Assembly: GCA_900544675.1 (NCBI GenBank) | Contig: UQVZ01000011.1 | Span: 29,894-93,893 of the forward strand | Direction: 5' to 3' | Source of the DNA: an uncultured Bacteroides sp. | GTDB lineage: Bacteria; Bacteroidota; Bacteroidia; Bacteroidales; Bacteroidaceae | Length of the DNA stretch: 64,000 nt | Shown: positions 26,463 through 35,612 of the stretch, in pieces | Numbering within the stretch: the first letter of the stretch is position 1 | Layout: each line of letters opens with the position of its first letter | Made by a program: the position numbers and the translations under genes | The notes under the pieces: generated by a model | Told to the model about the DNA's origin: nothing | The model's input: only the letters and a program-made list of their open reading frames with translations | Databases searched by the model: none

Positions 26463-28268
26463 ATGAATAAACTGATACATACATTGCAATTTGCGTTGCT
26501 GGCAGTATTGATGGGATGCCTGGCTGCCTGCACGCCCGATTCATACGAATTGGAAGCTCCGAACGTAACGTCCGAAGATTTGGTGGAAGGCATAGCCTAT
26601 ACTATTACGCATGATTCGGAAAATCCGAACATCATTTACCTGAAAAGCTTGATGCCTTCGTCGTATCAAGTGTGCTGGGAACATCCGCAGGGACGTACGC
26701 AAGGGGCAGAAGTCACTTTGCAGATGCCTTTCGAAGGAGAATATGAAGTGAAATTCGGTGTAGAGACTCGTGGAGGCATTGTGTATGGACCGACAGCTAC
26801 CTTCACCATTGACAGTTTCTATGCAGGCTTTGTGAATGATGACCTTTGGACTTACCTGACAGGGGGTGTAGACCAGGAAAAGGTTTGGATATTCGATAAT
26901 GGAAGCTATGGGTTTGCAGCCGGTGAACTGACTTATGCCGACCCTTCGGGAACAGTAACCTGGAACAATTGGTCTGCCAACTGGGATCCGGGAGTAGGTC
27001 ATACGGGTGATGATGCCATTTGGGAAAGCACAATGACATTTAACCTGAAAGGCGGAGCCAACGTTACGGTCTTCAACTCTTCGTCTGGCGAAACGCAGAC
27101 AGGTACGTTTATGTTGAATACGGATAGCCATACCATTACCTTTACTGATTGCGACTTGCTGCATACACCCAGTTGGACTGACCGTACTGCCAACTGGCGC
27201 AGGGATTTGCAGTTGCTCGAATTGGATGAGAATCATTTGCGTATCGGCGTGATGCGTGATAACAGTGAAGGTCCGTGGTGGTTAATCTGGAACTTTGTAT
27301 CGAAGGAATATGCCGACAATTATATTCCTGAAGACCAGCCCGACCCAGAACCTACCTTGCCCGATGGCTGGCAGGATATGGTATCACAGGTTGTGACCAA
27401 TGAAATCAAATGGACCATGTCGCCAGATGTGCCGTTCGACTGGGCAAACTTGGACGGAAGCTTGATGAATAACTTTACTGCAGGCAATTATCCAGATTGG
27501 GCAACCGTGGTAGACGGATTGGAAAACTTGAGCATGACTTTGAATTCGTCAGATATGACTTATACGTTTGAAATGCCCGATGGAACAACGACCAGCGGTA
27601 CTTATACCTTGGACGAAGACGGTATCTATACCTTCAGTGCAGGTGTACCGACTTATCATATCGGTGGTGGAGACATTATGTTCAGTGCAACGGCAGAGAA
27701 CCAGTTGCGTATCTTGAGCATCGAAACAGCCGGTGGTTCGGTTATGGGTATGTGGCTGGGTAACCGCAGCACGGAGAAAGATGAATACGTGGCATACCAT
27801 TTCATTCCGAATGCCGGAGGAGGAAGCAATACGCCGACTGCTACGGAAATAGCGGTAGACAACAGCAAGATTGTCTGCGGACACTTGGAAGAAGCTACAA
27901 ATAATTTCCGTATTGAACTATATAATATGTATGGAGCAACTGCATCCAACCAGCCGTTTGATCCGAATGCGATAGTGTTCGATTACTCTATGGAATTGAC
28001 CTTTACAATCAGTGGCTTAACGGGAGCGGCTGCTACTAATGCTTATACTGCACAACTGATGTGTACAGCTAATGGCTGGTGGCCTGTTGTGGGAGAAGGT
28101 GAAGGCATGGTAACAGTTCAGGGAGACGGTACTTATACGATTAATTTCAGACCTTCGGCAGCTTACAATGGTGTGATTGTATTCTGCATCGATTTGCAGG
28201 AAATGTATAGTGATATCGAAGACCCGGATGCTGTAACTGTAACAATAGACAAACTTTCTATTTTATAG
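26463..28268 (+). CDS. Surface glycan-binding lipoprotein (SGBP-B/SusE-position protein)
   Basis: 601 residues; lipobox LAAC near residue 22 (CTPDSYELEAP), predicting a lipoprotein with acidic residues soon after Cys, as in exported Bacteroides surface lipoproteins. Residues about 30-115 look like a PKD-like Ig domain (WEHPQGRTQGAEVTLQMPFE ... TRGGIVYGPTATF). Two related beta-rich modules follow, one beginning DDLWTYLTGGVDQEKVWIFD (about 120-290) and one around GTTTSGTYTLDEDGIYTF (about 310-450), then a C-terminal beta domain. No catalytic motif is seen. Position after SusD implies a non-catalytic glycan-binding role; the exact family is not recognised beyond that. Confidence 0.75.
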   Translation: MNKLIHTLQFALLAVLMGCLAACTPDSYELEAPNVTSEDLVEGIAYTITHDSENPNIIYLKSLMPSSYQVCWEHPQGRTQGAEVTLQMPFEGEYEVKFGVETRGGIVYGPTATFTIDSFYAGFVNDDLWTYLTGGVDQEKVWIFDNGSYGFAAGELTYADPSGTVTWNNWSANWDPGVGHTGDDAIWESTMTFNLKGGANVTVFNSSSGETQTGTFMLNTDSHTITFTDCDLLHTPSWTDRTANWRRDLQLLELDENHLRIGVMRDNSEGPWWLIWNFVSKEYADNYIPEDQPDPEPTLPDGWQDMVSQVVTNEIKWTMSPDVPFDWANLDGSLMNNFTAGNYPDWATVVDGLENLSMTLNSSDMTYTFEMPDGTTTSGTYTLDEDGIYTFSAGVPTYHIGGGDIMFSATAENQLRILSIETAGGSVMGMWLGNRSTEKDEYVAYHFIPNAGGGSNTPTATEIAVDNSKIVCGHLEEATNNFRIELYNMYGATASNQPFDPNAIVFDYSMELTFTISGLTGAAATNAYTAQLMCTANGWWPVVGEGEGMVTVQGDGTYTINFRPSAAYNGVIVFCIDLQEMYSDIEDPDAVTVTIDKLSIL

Positions 28269-28281
28269 AATGATTCATGAA

Positions 28282-28329
28282 GCTGTAGGAGCGGGGAGAC
28301 CGTATGATGTTCTTCCCGGCTCCTACAGC
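28282..28329 (+). promoter_or_regulatory. Strong hairpin between SGBP and GH5 genes
   Basis: GCTGTAGGAGC at 28282 pairs with GCTCCTACAGC ending at 28329, with extra G-C pairs further in (CGGGGA with TCCCGG). It starts 14 bases after the SGBP stop, with no T-tract. It may lower read-through to GH5 or protect the upstream mRNA end. It also argues that the ATG at 28304, inside the hairpin, is not the GH5 start. Confidence 0.7.
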
Positions 28330-28345
28330 AATTATTTATAGATTT

Positions 28346-30124
28346 ATGCTTATGAGATACTTACGAAATTATTTTACTTTCCTGTGTCTGGCTTTTCTGG
28401 CAGGAATTACGTTGTTTGTTTCCTGTTCGGATGACGAAACAAATAATGTATATGCGGGTGAAACCCGAATATCGACCACAGAGATGACCTTCCCTGCGGC
28501 AGGCGATACGCTTACTTTGTCTGTCTTGTCGGGAACCGAACCGCAGGTGACCGGCAATCAGGACTGGTGTACCGTGACATTTGTAAATGTGACGCAGCGT
28601 GGCACGTACACCTATCAGGTCGTTGCAACGGAAAATACGACAACAGACAATCGGGAAGCGGCACTGGCTGTAGTGGCAGGAAGCTTTACGGCTTCGGTAC
28701 AAATCACGCAACAGGCAGGCGATGGGCTGATAGTGGAACAGACTGCATACGAGATGCCTGCCGCCGGAGGTCCGCTGACCATAACATTGACTACCAATGG
28801 AGATTATGCTTACACCATCAATGATGGATGGATAGCTGAGGCTGAAGTGAGTGATGCACGGGCTATGACTGCTTATACCTTGCATTTTACGGTATCTGCC
28901 AATCATGGTGCAGAGCGTACGGGGACCATTACTTTTACTTTGGGAACCCTGACAGAAACTGTAACCGTGACACAGGCAGCCGGACAAGCAGCTACGATTT
29001 CAGGGGAAACTCCGTATGAAATAGCTGCCAGCATGGGGCTTGGCTGGAACTTGGGGAATCAACTGGATGCGCACAACAACGGCGTGGCGGATGAAACGGT
29101 ATGGGGAAATCAACCTGCTACGCAAGCTTTGTTTGATGCAGTGGCTGCAGCCGGTTTTACATCAGTCCGCATTCCGGTTACGTGGATGGGGCATATAGGC
29201 GAAGCACCCGATTATACGATAGAATCAGCGTATATGGACCGAGTAGCTGAAGTAGTCGATTATGCCGAAAGCGCCGGATTGAATGCCATTATCAATATTC
29301 ATCATGATGGGGCAGACAGCCAATATTGGTTGAATATCAAAGAGGCAGCAGCCAGTGAAGAGCGCAATGAAGAAATCGAAGCTCAACTGAGTGCCGTATG
29401 GACACAGATAGCCAATCGCTTCAGGGATAAAGGAAATTTCCTGATGTTTGAAGCGATGAACGAAATCCACGACGGCGGTTGGGGCTGGGGAGACAACCGT
29501 ACCGACGGTGGCAGGCAATATGCTGTATTGAACGAATGGAACCAGGTGTTTGTAGATGCCGTGCGTGCTACGGGCGACAATAATACGAACCGTTATTTGG
29601 GAGTGCCTGGTTATGTCACTAATATTGACCTAACGGTCGAAAATTTTGTCCTGCCTGCAGATGTTACTCCCAATCGCCTGTTAGTGGCCGTACATTATTA
29701 CGATCCGATTGATTATTCCATGAATAATATCTATACAGAGTGGGGACATACAGCCGACCCGTCTCAGAAGGCTGATTATGGCGATGAGGATTACATGGTA
29801 AGCCAGTTTAACGCCATGAAAGTCAATTTTATAGATAAGGGTATTCCGGCATACATCGGTGAGATGGGTTGCGTACACCGTGACGATGCCCGTTCGGAGT
29901 CTTTCCGCATGTATTATCTGGAATATATATGTAAAGCGGCGAAAGATTACGGTATGCCATTGTTTTACTGGGATGCTGGTGATGCGGGAAGCGCTTTGTT
30001 CAATCATGCTACGGGTGTGATACAGAACAATGCACAGGAAGTGATTGACGTGATGAAACGCGGTTACTTTACGGAAGACGAATCATACACGTTGCAATCG
30101 GTGTATGACAGTGCTCCACAATAA
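28346..30124 (+). CDS. GH5 endo-glucanase (probable endo-xyloglucanase) lipoprotein with BACON domains
   Basis: About 592 residues from ATG 28346 (or 28352, MRYLRNYF). Lipobox FVSC is followed by SDDETNN, an acidic surface-export-type sequence. Two BACON-like beta domains (about 40-130 and 135-220, ending VTVTQAAG) precede a GH5 barrel (about 230-575): MGLGWNLGNQLDA, SVRIPVTWMGH, IINIHHDG, the acid/base Glu in LMFEAMNEIHDGG, VHYYDPIDYS, and the nucleophile Glu in PAYIGEMGC. The sequence pattern fits subfamily GH5_4, which contains Bacteroides endo-xyloglucanases. It would cut the backbone at the cell surface before SusC/D import. Last gene of the operon, followed by a terminator. Confidence 0.88.
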   Translation: MLMRYLRNYFTFLCLAFLAGITLFVSCSDDETNNVYAGETRISTTEMTFPAAGDTLTLSVLSGTEPQVTGNQDWCTVTFVNVTQRGTYTYQVVATENTTTDNREAALAVVAGSFTASVQITQQAGDGLIVEQTAYEMPAAGGPLTITLTTNGDYAYTINDGWIAEAEVSDARAMTAYTLHFTVSANHGAERTGTITFTLGTLTETVTVTQAAGQAATISGETPYEIAASMGLGWNLGNQLDAHNNGVADETVWGNQPATQALFDAVAAAGFTSVRIPVTWMGHIGEAPDYTIESAYMDRVAEVVDYAESAGLNAIINIHHDGADSQYWLNIKEAAASEERNEEIEAQLSAVWTQIANRFRDKGNFLMFEAMNEIHDGGWGWGDNRTDGGRQYAVLNEWNQVFVDAVRATGDNNTNRYLGVPGYVTNIDLTVENFVLPADVTPNRLLVAVHYYDPIDYSMNNIYTEWGHTADPSQKADYGDEDYMVSQFNAMKVNFIDKGIPAYIGEMGCVHRDDARSESFRMYYLEYICKAAKDYGMPLFYWDAGDAGSALFNHATGVIQNNAQEVIDVMKRGYFTEDESYTLQSVYDSAPQ

Positions 30125-30184
30125 GTTGTGGACATTTATACATATACAGATAAGGTTTTCCATTAGTTGATAGTTTTTCTTATG

Positions 30185-30222
30185 AAAAGGGAGGCGGATT
30201 TTAGTCCGTCTCCTTTTTTTAA
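30185..30222 (+). terminator. Terminator of the SusC-SusD-SGBP-GH5 operon
   Basis: GGAGGCGGA and TCCGTCTCC pair across a six-base loop and are followed by seven T residues. It lies about 60 bases after the GH5 stop. Confidence 0.85.
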
Positions 30223-30236
30223 GGGTATGTGAGTGC

Positions 30237-31202
30237 TCATTCCAGTACCGGGACATTGATATCTTCGCTTGTTTCGTTCCATTCGTCTACGGTAAAGTTT
30301 CCTGAGCCTTCCGTTTCCAGAATATCATCAATACTGATGGTAAGCGTCAGCTTGTTGTTGGCTTCCAACGGGGCTTTAAGTTGTTGGCGGAAGGTCTTTA
30401 TTTCTCCGTTTTGCAGGGTGATGAATACTTGTAGTTCGGGTATGCCAAACGAAGGGAACATCATCACGGTGCCGTTGCTCATTTCACTATTGTCGGCAGA
30501 GCGTACCAGTGGGAAAGATACGGTACATGGATTGCCTTCCGGGCGTCCGCTGTAGAAGTTCAGCTTTTCGGCTATTTGGGTCACGTGTACTTTTATGCTG
30601 GTGATGCTGGTGCTCAATGCTTTTCCGTCTTTGCCTTTTACCGTAATCTTCAGTCCACTGACTACCCGGTGTAAAGCAGCATCCAAATTCTCGGTGCCTA
30701 CCTGTACTGGATGGCGGGCGTATACCAAATCGAAACTAGGGAAATACGTTGTGTCGTTCGGTTGCTTTAGCAAGGTAAAGTCTTGTTGCGCAAAGTCGCC
30801 TCCGATGTTGTAACTTGGTTCTCTTAGATTCGGATTGGCATAGACGGGGTTGGTGTATTGGGGAGTTCCCCAGTATACCATGTCATAAGTCCCGGCAGGT
30901 AAGTTCAGCGTGCGGTTATTAGGGTGAGGGTACACTTGCCCGTTTTCTACAAAGTAGTAGCCGTAGAAAGGAGTCAGTTTATGGTTTACATAGTTTCCGT
31001 AAAATAAGGAAGTGCCTTCGGTACACGGTGCGATGCTCAATGCACCTGTAAAAGGTTTGTCTCCATCGCTGGTAGATACGTCCATATAGAGGGCGGGGCT
31101 AATCAGTTGGTTGTCCGATTCATTAGGTGTGGTCGGTACATCATCGTTGTGGCAGCTTGCGGTCAGTAAAGCAATGGATGCCAGAAAGAATAATTTCTTC
31201 AT
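30237..31202 (-). CDS. Fimbrillin/Mfa2-FimB-like lipoprotein in the PUL
   Basis: 321 residues with lipobox TASC near residue 16 followed by HNDD, suggesting surface display. Middle segments such as NRTLNLPAGTYDMVYWGTP and DAALHRVVSGLKITVKGKDG, and the end LTLTISIDDILETEGSGNF with VDEWNE, resemble Bacteroidetes fimbrillin-like and FimB/Mfa2 anchor proteins (DUF5119-like), which are two-domain beta proteins of surface fibres. It is antisense to its neighbours, convergent with GH5 and divergent from the HTCS gene. A role in glycan use is not shown by the sequence; it could be an extra binding protein or an unrelated insertion. Family call is moderate. Confidence 0.5.
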   Translation of the reverse strand: MKKLFFLASIALLTASCHNDDVPTTPNESDNQLISPALYMDVSTSDGDKPFTGALSIAPCTEGTSLFYGNYVNHKLTPFYGYYFVENGQVYPHPNNRTLNLPAGTYDMVYWGTPQYTNPVYANPNLREPSYNIGGDFAQQDFTLLKQPNDTTYFPSFDLVYARHPVQVGTENLDAALHRVVSGLKITVKGKDGKALSTSITSIKVHVTQIAEKLNFYSGRPEGNPCTVSFPLVRSADNSEMSNGTVMMFPSFGIPELQVFITLQNGEIKTFRQQLKAPLEANNKLTLTISIDDILETEGSGNFTVDEWNETSEDINVPVLE

Positions 31203-31455
31203 GATGGGTTAGTTTTAAATATGAATATAGGTATGAATGTCCGCAACGGTCCGTATAGCTTTGGCCTCAGATGAATGTATACTTCGTCGGGAAAGTCTGC
31301 ATATGGCTTCATGCGGATATTCATTTATATATACAACGCCTTATCTGCTTGTTTTGTTCTTCGGGTAGGCAGAAAAAGAAGGTTGTGTTTGTATTTCTCT
31401 TCTTTTTTTGTTTCTTTTGCATTTGAAAATGATAACGCCTTACTTCTGTGTTAAT

Positions 31456-34400
31456 ATGAAAAAACAGATTATACTCTTATTGGGTTGTTTATTGATGTGC
31501 ATTTCTTCCGGTGCACAACGTTATATGTTTCGCCATTTGGAAGTGGCGGATGGTCTTTCTAATAACTCAGTCTATGCTATTCTTCAGGACAAGGATGGTT
31601 TTATGTGGTTCGGCACACGAGGCGGGCTGAATCGTTACGATGGATATACTTTTAAGGTTTACCGTCATCTGAATAACGACCCCAATACCTTGCCGGATAA
31701 TTGTGTGGCAGGTCTTTGTGAAACTCCTGAAGGATGGATGTGGGTAAAGACTGAACGTACTTATTCGTTGTTTGATAAAAATCGGGGGATATTTGTGAAC
31801 GACTTGAGTGGATTGATGGAGCAGGTGGGAAGCCGGGCGAAAGTTCCGACATACGTTTATGTGGATAAATCGGGCTTTACCTGGCTTTTTGTGGCGGGCG
31901 AGGGAGTGTACCGCTACCGGAAAGGCGAAGAGGCGCAGGCGTTTGTGCTTCAGGAGAATACCTTGCCTGTTTCGGGCATCAGTGCGGTGAACGAGTGCCG
32001 TGATGGCATTTTGTTGCTTTACGATAATGGAATGTTGGTATGTATTGGTAGGGAAGATTTGCACTTGAAATGGATAAAGCGGGAGATTCCTTTGCAAATC
32101 CCGAAAGGAAAATATGTGCAGTTCTCTCTCTTTACAGATGCCGACGATTGTGTCTGGATTTATAGTGTGCTGGGTTTGTGGGTGTATGATGCCTCGTCGG
32201 GACGCTGGCGGGAGGATTGGACTAAACGTTGGCAGAATCAGAATGATTTTGTACATGCAGTTGTGCAAGACAAGGCAGGACGTATCTGGCTGGCGAAAGA
32301 CTACAACGGCATTGACGTGTTCGATAAAAAGACAGGAGAGGTGGTTAGCCTGACTAATCATGAGAACGATTCGCGCAGCCTTTCGCATAACACCGTGTGT
32401 CAGTTGTATGTAGACCGCAACGGCATGGTGTGGGCAGGTACGTATAAAAAAGGCATTTCGTATTATGGCGAAAGTATGTTCAAGTTCAATATGCAAGAAT
32501 TAGGCGACATCACTTGCATGGAGCAGGCAGATGACAGTCATTTGTGGTTGGGCACGAATGATAACGGATTGTTCTACTGGAATTTTAAAACAGGCAAGTG
32601 TGAAACGTATGACAAATCCCGTATCGCGTCGAATCCGATAGTGACTTTGCTGAAAACACGCGACGGAAAGTTATGGATAGGTACGTTTAATGGCGGGCTG
32701 TATTGCATCGATAAGGGGAGGACTACGCAATACACCATAGCGGATGGATTGTCGAGCAACAATATATGGGATTTGGTAGAAGACCGTGATGGAAATCTTT
32801 GGCTTGGCTATTTGGATGCGGGTATCCAGTGTTTTCACCCGCAGACGGGCGAACTGGAAACATATAATGCGAACAATTCCGGGTTGCCGGATAATTTGGT
32901 TGCTTCGCTGAACATTACTTCCGACAATACGCTGGTTATCGGTACGGTAGGAGTCGCATTTATGAATTTGCAGGAAAGAAGGATTCATACTTTGCCGGCA
33001 GAAGAAGGAAAGAAAAACGATTTTGGCGTGAACCAAGTGTATTGCGACAGCCGGGGGCTGGTATGGATAGCTACGGGTGAGGGACTGAAGATGTACGACC
33101 CTAAGCTTCGGATATTGAAAGATTTCTCGGACATTACGGGCGAAGAGGGTGAGATGATTTCGGGTATCACCGAAGATCATAATCACGACCTTTGGATTTC
33201 TGCTACACGCCGGATGGTTCATTTAAAGGTGTCCCAGAAGGAAGAAGGAAAATATGCTTTCGATTCTCGTGTGTACAGCAATGCAGACGGACTTCAGAAC
33301 AGTGATTTCAATCTGCGTTCTATCAAGACATTGAACAACGGGATGGTGGTAGTAGGAGGACTGTATGGAGTGAATATATTCAGCCCGGACAAAATCAGCT
33401 ACAATAAAGCTCTGCCCAAGGTGCTTTTTTCTGCGTTATACCTGTTCGATAAAGAAGTAGAGACGGGTAAGGTGTATGACGGCAATGTCATTCTGCCTGA
33501 AGATTTGAATCAGATGCGTAAGGTAGAATTAAACCATGAACAAAATGTTTTTACCATCGAGTTGGCTACTGATAATTTCAATCTTCCGGAAAAGACTCGT
33601 TACCGTTACAAGCTGGACGGTTTAGGTAATGAATGGTTGTCATTGCCGGCCGGGACGAACCGGATAACTTTCACCAACCAGCCTTATGGAACTTACACGT
33701 TGTGGGTAAAGGTGGTGAATAGCGATGGTTATGAAGGCGAGGATGTAGCCCAGTTGAAGTTGATCATTCATCCTCCTTTCTGGTTGTCGTGGTGGGCTTA
33801 TCTCCTTTATCTAATAGTAGGTATAGGTGCATTGTGGCTGGCACGCCGATTGATGCTGAACCGTGAACGGGAGAAATTCCAGATGCAACAGATAGAGCAG
33901 GAAGCGGCACGCAAAGAAGAAATCAATCAGATGAAATTCCGTTTCTTTACGAATATTAGTCATGAGTTGCGTACACCCTTGACGTTGATTATCGCTCCCT
34001 TGGAAGAACTGTTGAAGAAAACAGAGGACAATTCGGAACGTACGGTATTGCAATTGATGTACCGTAACGCACAACGCTTGCTGATGCTGGTCAACCAGTT
34101 GCTTGATTTCCGGAAAGGGGAGATGAGCGGACATCATTTGTCGTTGTCTGAAGGTAACATTGTGGGCTATCTTCGGGAAGTATGCAATGCTTTCCTCCTG
34201 ATGGCGGACAAGAAACACATCCAGTTTTCTTTCTTTTCGGCTATGGAGTCTTTCTCGATGGCTTTTGATGCAGATAAGATAGGGAAGGTAGTGATGAACT
34301 TGCTCTCCAATGCCTTTAAGTTTACTCCTGACGGCGGTCGGGTGACCGTAATGCTGGAACATATCGAGGGAGAAGAGGAAATGCTGGAAATCAAAGTGTC

Positions 34401-35463
34401 GGATACGGGAATAGGCATACCGGATGATGAAAAGGGACATATCTTCGAACGTTTTTATCAAAGCGAACACAAAGGGCAAGAGGAAGTGACGGGAAGCGGC
34501 ATCGGGTTGAGTCTGGTACGTGATTTTGTCCGTTTGCATGAAGGTACGGTGGAAGTGTTCGACAATATCGGGACAGGCGCGGTATTTGTCGTGCATTTGC
34601 CCGTAAGGCATGTGGATGTACAGGCTGAACTTCCGAAACAAGCTTTATTGCCAATGGAGGAGGATGGAAGTCGGAAAGCCCTTGTCGAGCAGACCGACCG
34701 GAGTGATTTCCCGTTGCTCTTGGTGGTAGACGACAATGAAGATTTCCGCTTGTTCATGCGGCATAGCCTCGAATTGCAATTCCGGGTAGAAGTAGCTTCG
34801 AACGGTAAAGAGGCGTGGGAGAAGATACAGGAACAACACCCCGATTTGATAATCAGCGATGTAATGATGCCGGGAATGGACGGAAATGAATTGTGCCGGC
34901 TGATAAAAGAGGACAAGCGCACGGCTCATATTCCGGTTATCTTGCTTACGGCGCGCCAGGCAGTAGAGTCGAAAGTGAAAGGGCTTCAAACCGGAGCGGA
35001 CGACTATGTGACCAAACCGTTCAACATGACCGTATTGGTGCTCCGTATCCGCAAGCTGATAGAGTTAAGCCGTTATCGGCAAGCTACCCATACAGCTATT
35101 GATCCTACACCGAGTGATATTGTTATTACTTCGCTGGATGAGAAACTGATAGAGAAAGCTATCAAATATGTGGAAGACAACATTTCGCGCAGCGACCTTT
35201 CTGTAGAAGAGTTGAGTCGTGAGTTGGGGATGAGCCGTGTGCACTTGTATAAGAAATTATTGCAGCTTACCGGTAAAAGTCCGATAGAGTTCATCCGTGT
35301 AATCCGCCTGAAGCGGGCTGCCCAGTTGTTGCGCGAAAGCCAGCTTCACGTATCTGAGGTGGCATACGAAGTAGGCTTCAATAATCCCAAGTATTTCAGC
35401 CGTTATTTTAAAGAAGAATTCGGCGTTTTGCCCTCAGCTTATCAAGAAAAGGAGGGGAAATAA
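31456..35463 (+). CDS. Hybrid two-component system (HTCS) sensor-regulator of the PUL
   Basis: 1335 residues from ATG 31456 (MKKQIILLLGCLL, signal peptide); a start at 31408 would add residues before the signal. The periplasmic sensor is two seven-bladed Reg_prop propellers (about 25-680; repeated GLSNN, IWLA, LWIGTFNGGL motifs) and a Y_Y_Y domain (to about 765). One membrane segment (about 776-800) leads to a histidine kinase with NISHELRTPL (His 836), NLLSNAFKFTP, DTGIGIPD and GSGIGLSL, a receiver domain with phospho-acceptor Asp 1135 (IISDVMMPGMDG) and Lys in YVTKPFN, and an AraC-type DNA-binding domain (1230-1335). It senses an oligosaccharide and activates the PUL. Confidence 0.96.
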   Translation: MKKQIILLLGCLLMCISSGAQRYMFRHLEVADGLSNNSVYAILQDKDGFMWFGTRGGLNRYDGYTFKVYRHLNNDPNTLPDNCVAGLCETPEGWMWVKTERTYSLFDKNRGIFVNDLSGLMEQVGSRAKVPTYVYVDKSGFTWLFVAGEGVYRYRKGEEAQAFVLQENTLPVSGISAVNECRDGILLLYDNGMLVCIGREDLHLKWIKREIPLQIPKGKYVQFSLFTDADDCVWIYSVLGLWVYDASSGRWREDWTKRWQNQNDFVHAVVQDKAGRIWLAKDYNGIDVFDKKTGEVVSLTNHENDSRSLSHNTVCQLYVDRNGMVWAGTYKKGISYYGESMFKFNMQELGDITCMEQADDSHLWLGTNDNGLFYWNFKTGKCETYDKSRIASNPIVTLLKTRDGKLWIGTFNGGLYCIDKGRTTQYTIADGLSSNNIWDLVEDRDGNLWLGYLDAGIQCFHPQTGELETYNANNSGLPDNLVASLNITSDNTLVIGTVGVAFMNLQERRIHTLPAEEGKKNDFGVNQVYCDSRGLVWIATGEGLKMYDPKLRILKDFSDITGEEGEMISGITEDHNHDLWISATRRMVHLKVSQKEEGKYAFDSRVYSNADGLQNSDFNLRSIKTLNNGMVVVGGLYGVNIFSPDKISYNKALPKVLFSALYLFDKEVETGKVYDGNVILPEDLNQMRKVELNHEQNVFTIELATDNFNLPEKTRYRYKLDGLGNEWLSLPAGTNRITFTNQPYGTYTLWVKVVNSDGYEGEDVAQLKLIIHPPFWLSWWAYLLYLIVGIGALWLARRLMLNREREKFQMQQIEQEAARKEEINQMKFRFFTNISHELRTPLTLIIAPLEELLKKTEDNSERTVLQLMYRNAQRLLMLVNQLLDFRKGEMSGHHLSLSEGNIVGYLREVCNAFLLMADKKHIQFSFFSAMESFSMAFDADKIGKVVMNLLSNAFKFTPDGGRVTVMLEHIEGEEEMLEIKVSDTGIGIPDDEKGHIFERFYQSEHKGQEEVTGSGIGLSLVRDFVRLHEGTVEVFDNIGTGAVFVVHLPVRHVDVQAELPKQALLPMEEDGSRKALVEQTDRSDFPLLLVVDDNEDFRLFMRHSLELQFRVEVASNGKEAWEKIQEQHPDLIISDVMMPGMDGNELCRLIKEDKRTAHIPVILLTARQAVESKVKGLQTGADDYVTKPFNMTVLVLRIRKLIELSRYRQATHTAIDPTPSDIVITSLDEKLIEKAIKYVEDNISRSDLSVEELSRELGMSRVHLYKKLLQLTGKSPIEFIRVIRLKRAAQLLRESQLHVSEVAYEVGFNNPKYFSRYFKEEFGVLPSAYQEKEGK

Positions 35464-35560
35464 CAAATGATACCCCATACAGAAACAAATGAATCGGGAA
35501 GAAACGAAAGTTTATCCTTTGTATAAAACATTTGAAAGCGTGGAATTGGTGGACAATGTT

Positions 35561-35568
35561 TACTTTTG
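35561..35568 (+). promoter_or_regulatory. Putative -7 box of the GH31-GH2-GH3 operon
   Basis: TACTTTTG matches TAnnTTTG 45 bases before the GH31 ATG. A TTTG at 35531 is 26 bases upstream, longer than the usual 19-21 spacing. It suggests the three downstream enzymes have their own transcript. Confidence 0.5.
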
Positions 35569-35612
35569 TATAGAGATAAATTTGATGGTTTAACTTTAAA
35601 CATTAGTTAGGT

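Noticed and set aside
28304..28345. Upstream extension of GH5
   Set aside because: The ATG lies in a hairpin loop region and the lipoprotein signal peptide begins only at 28346/28352.
31567..32496. 309-codon frame antisense to the HTCS propeller
   Set aside because: Shadow of the HTCS gene.
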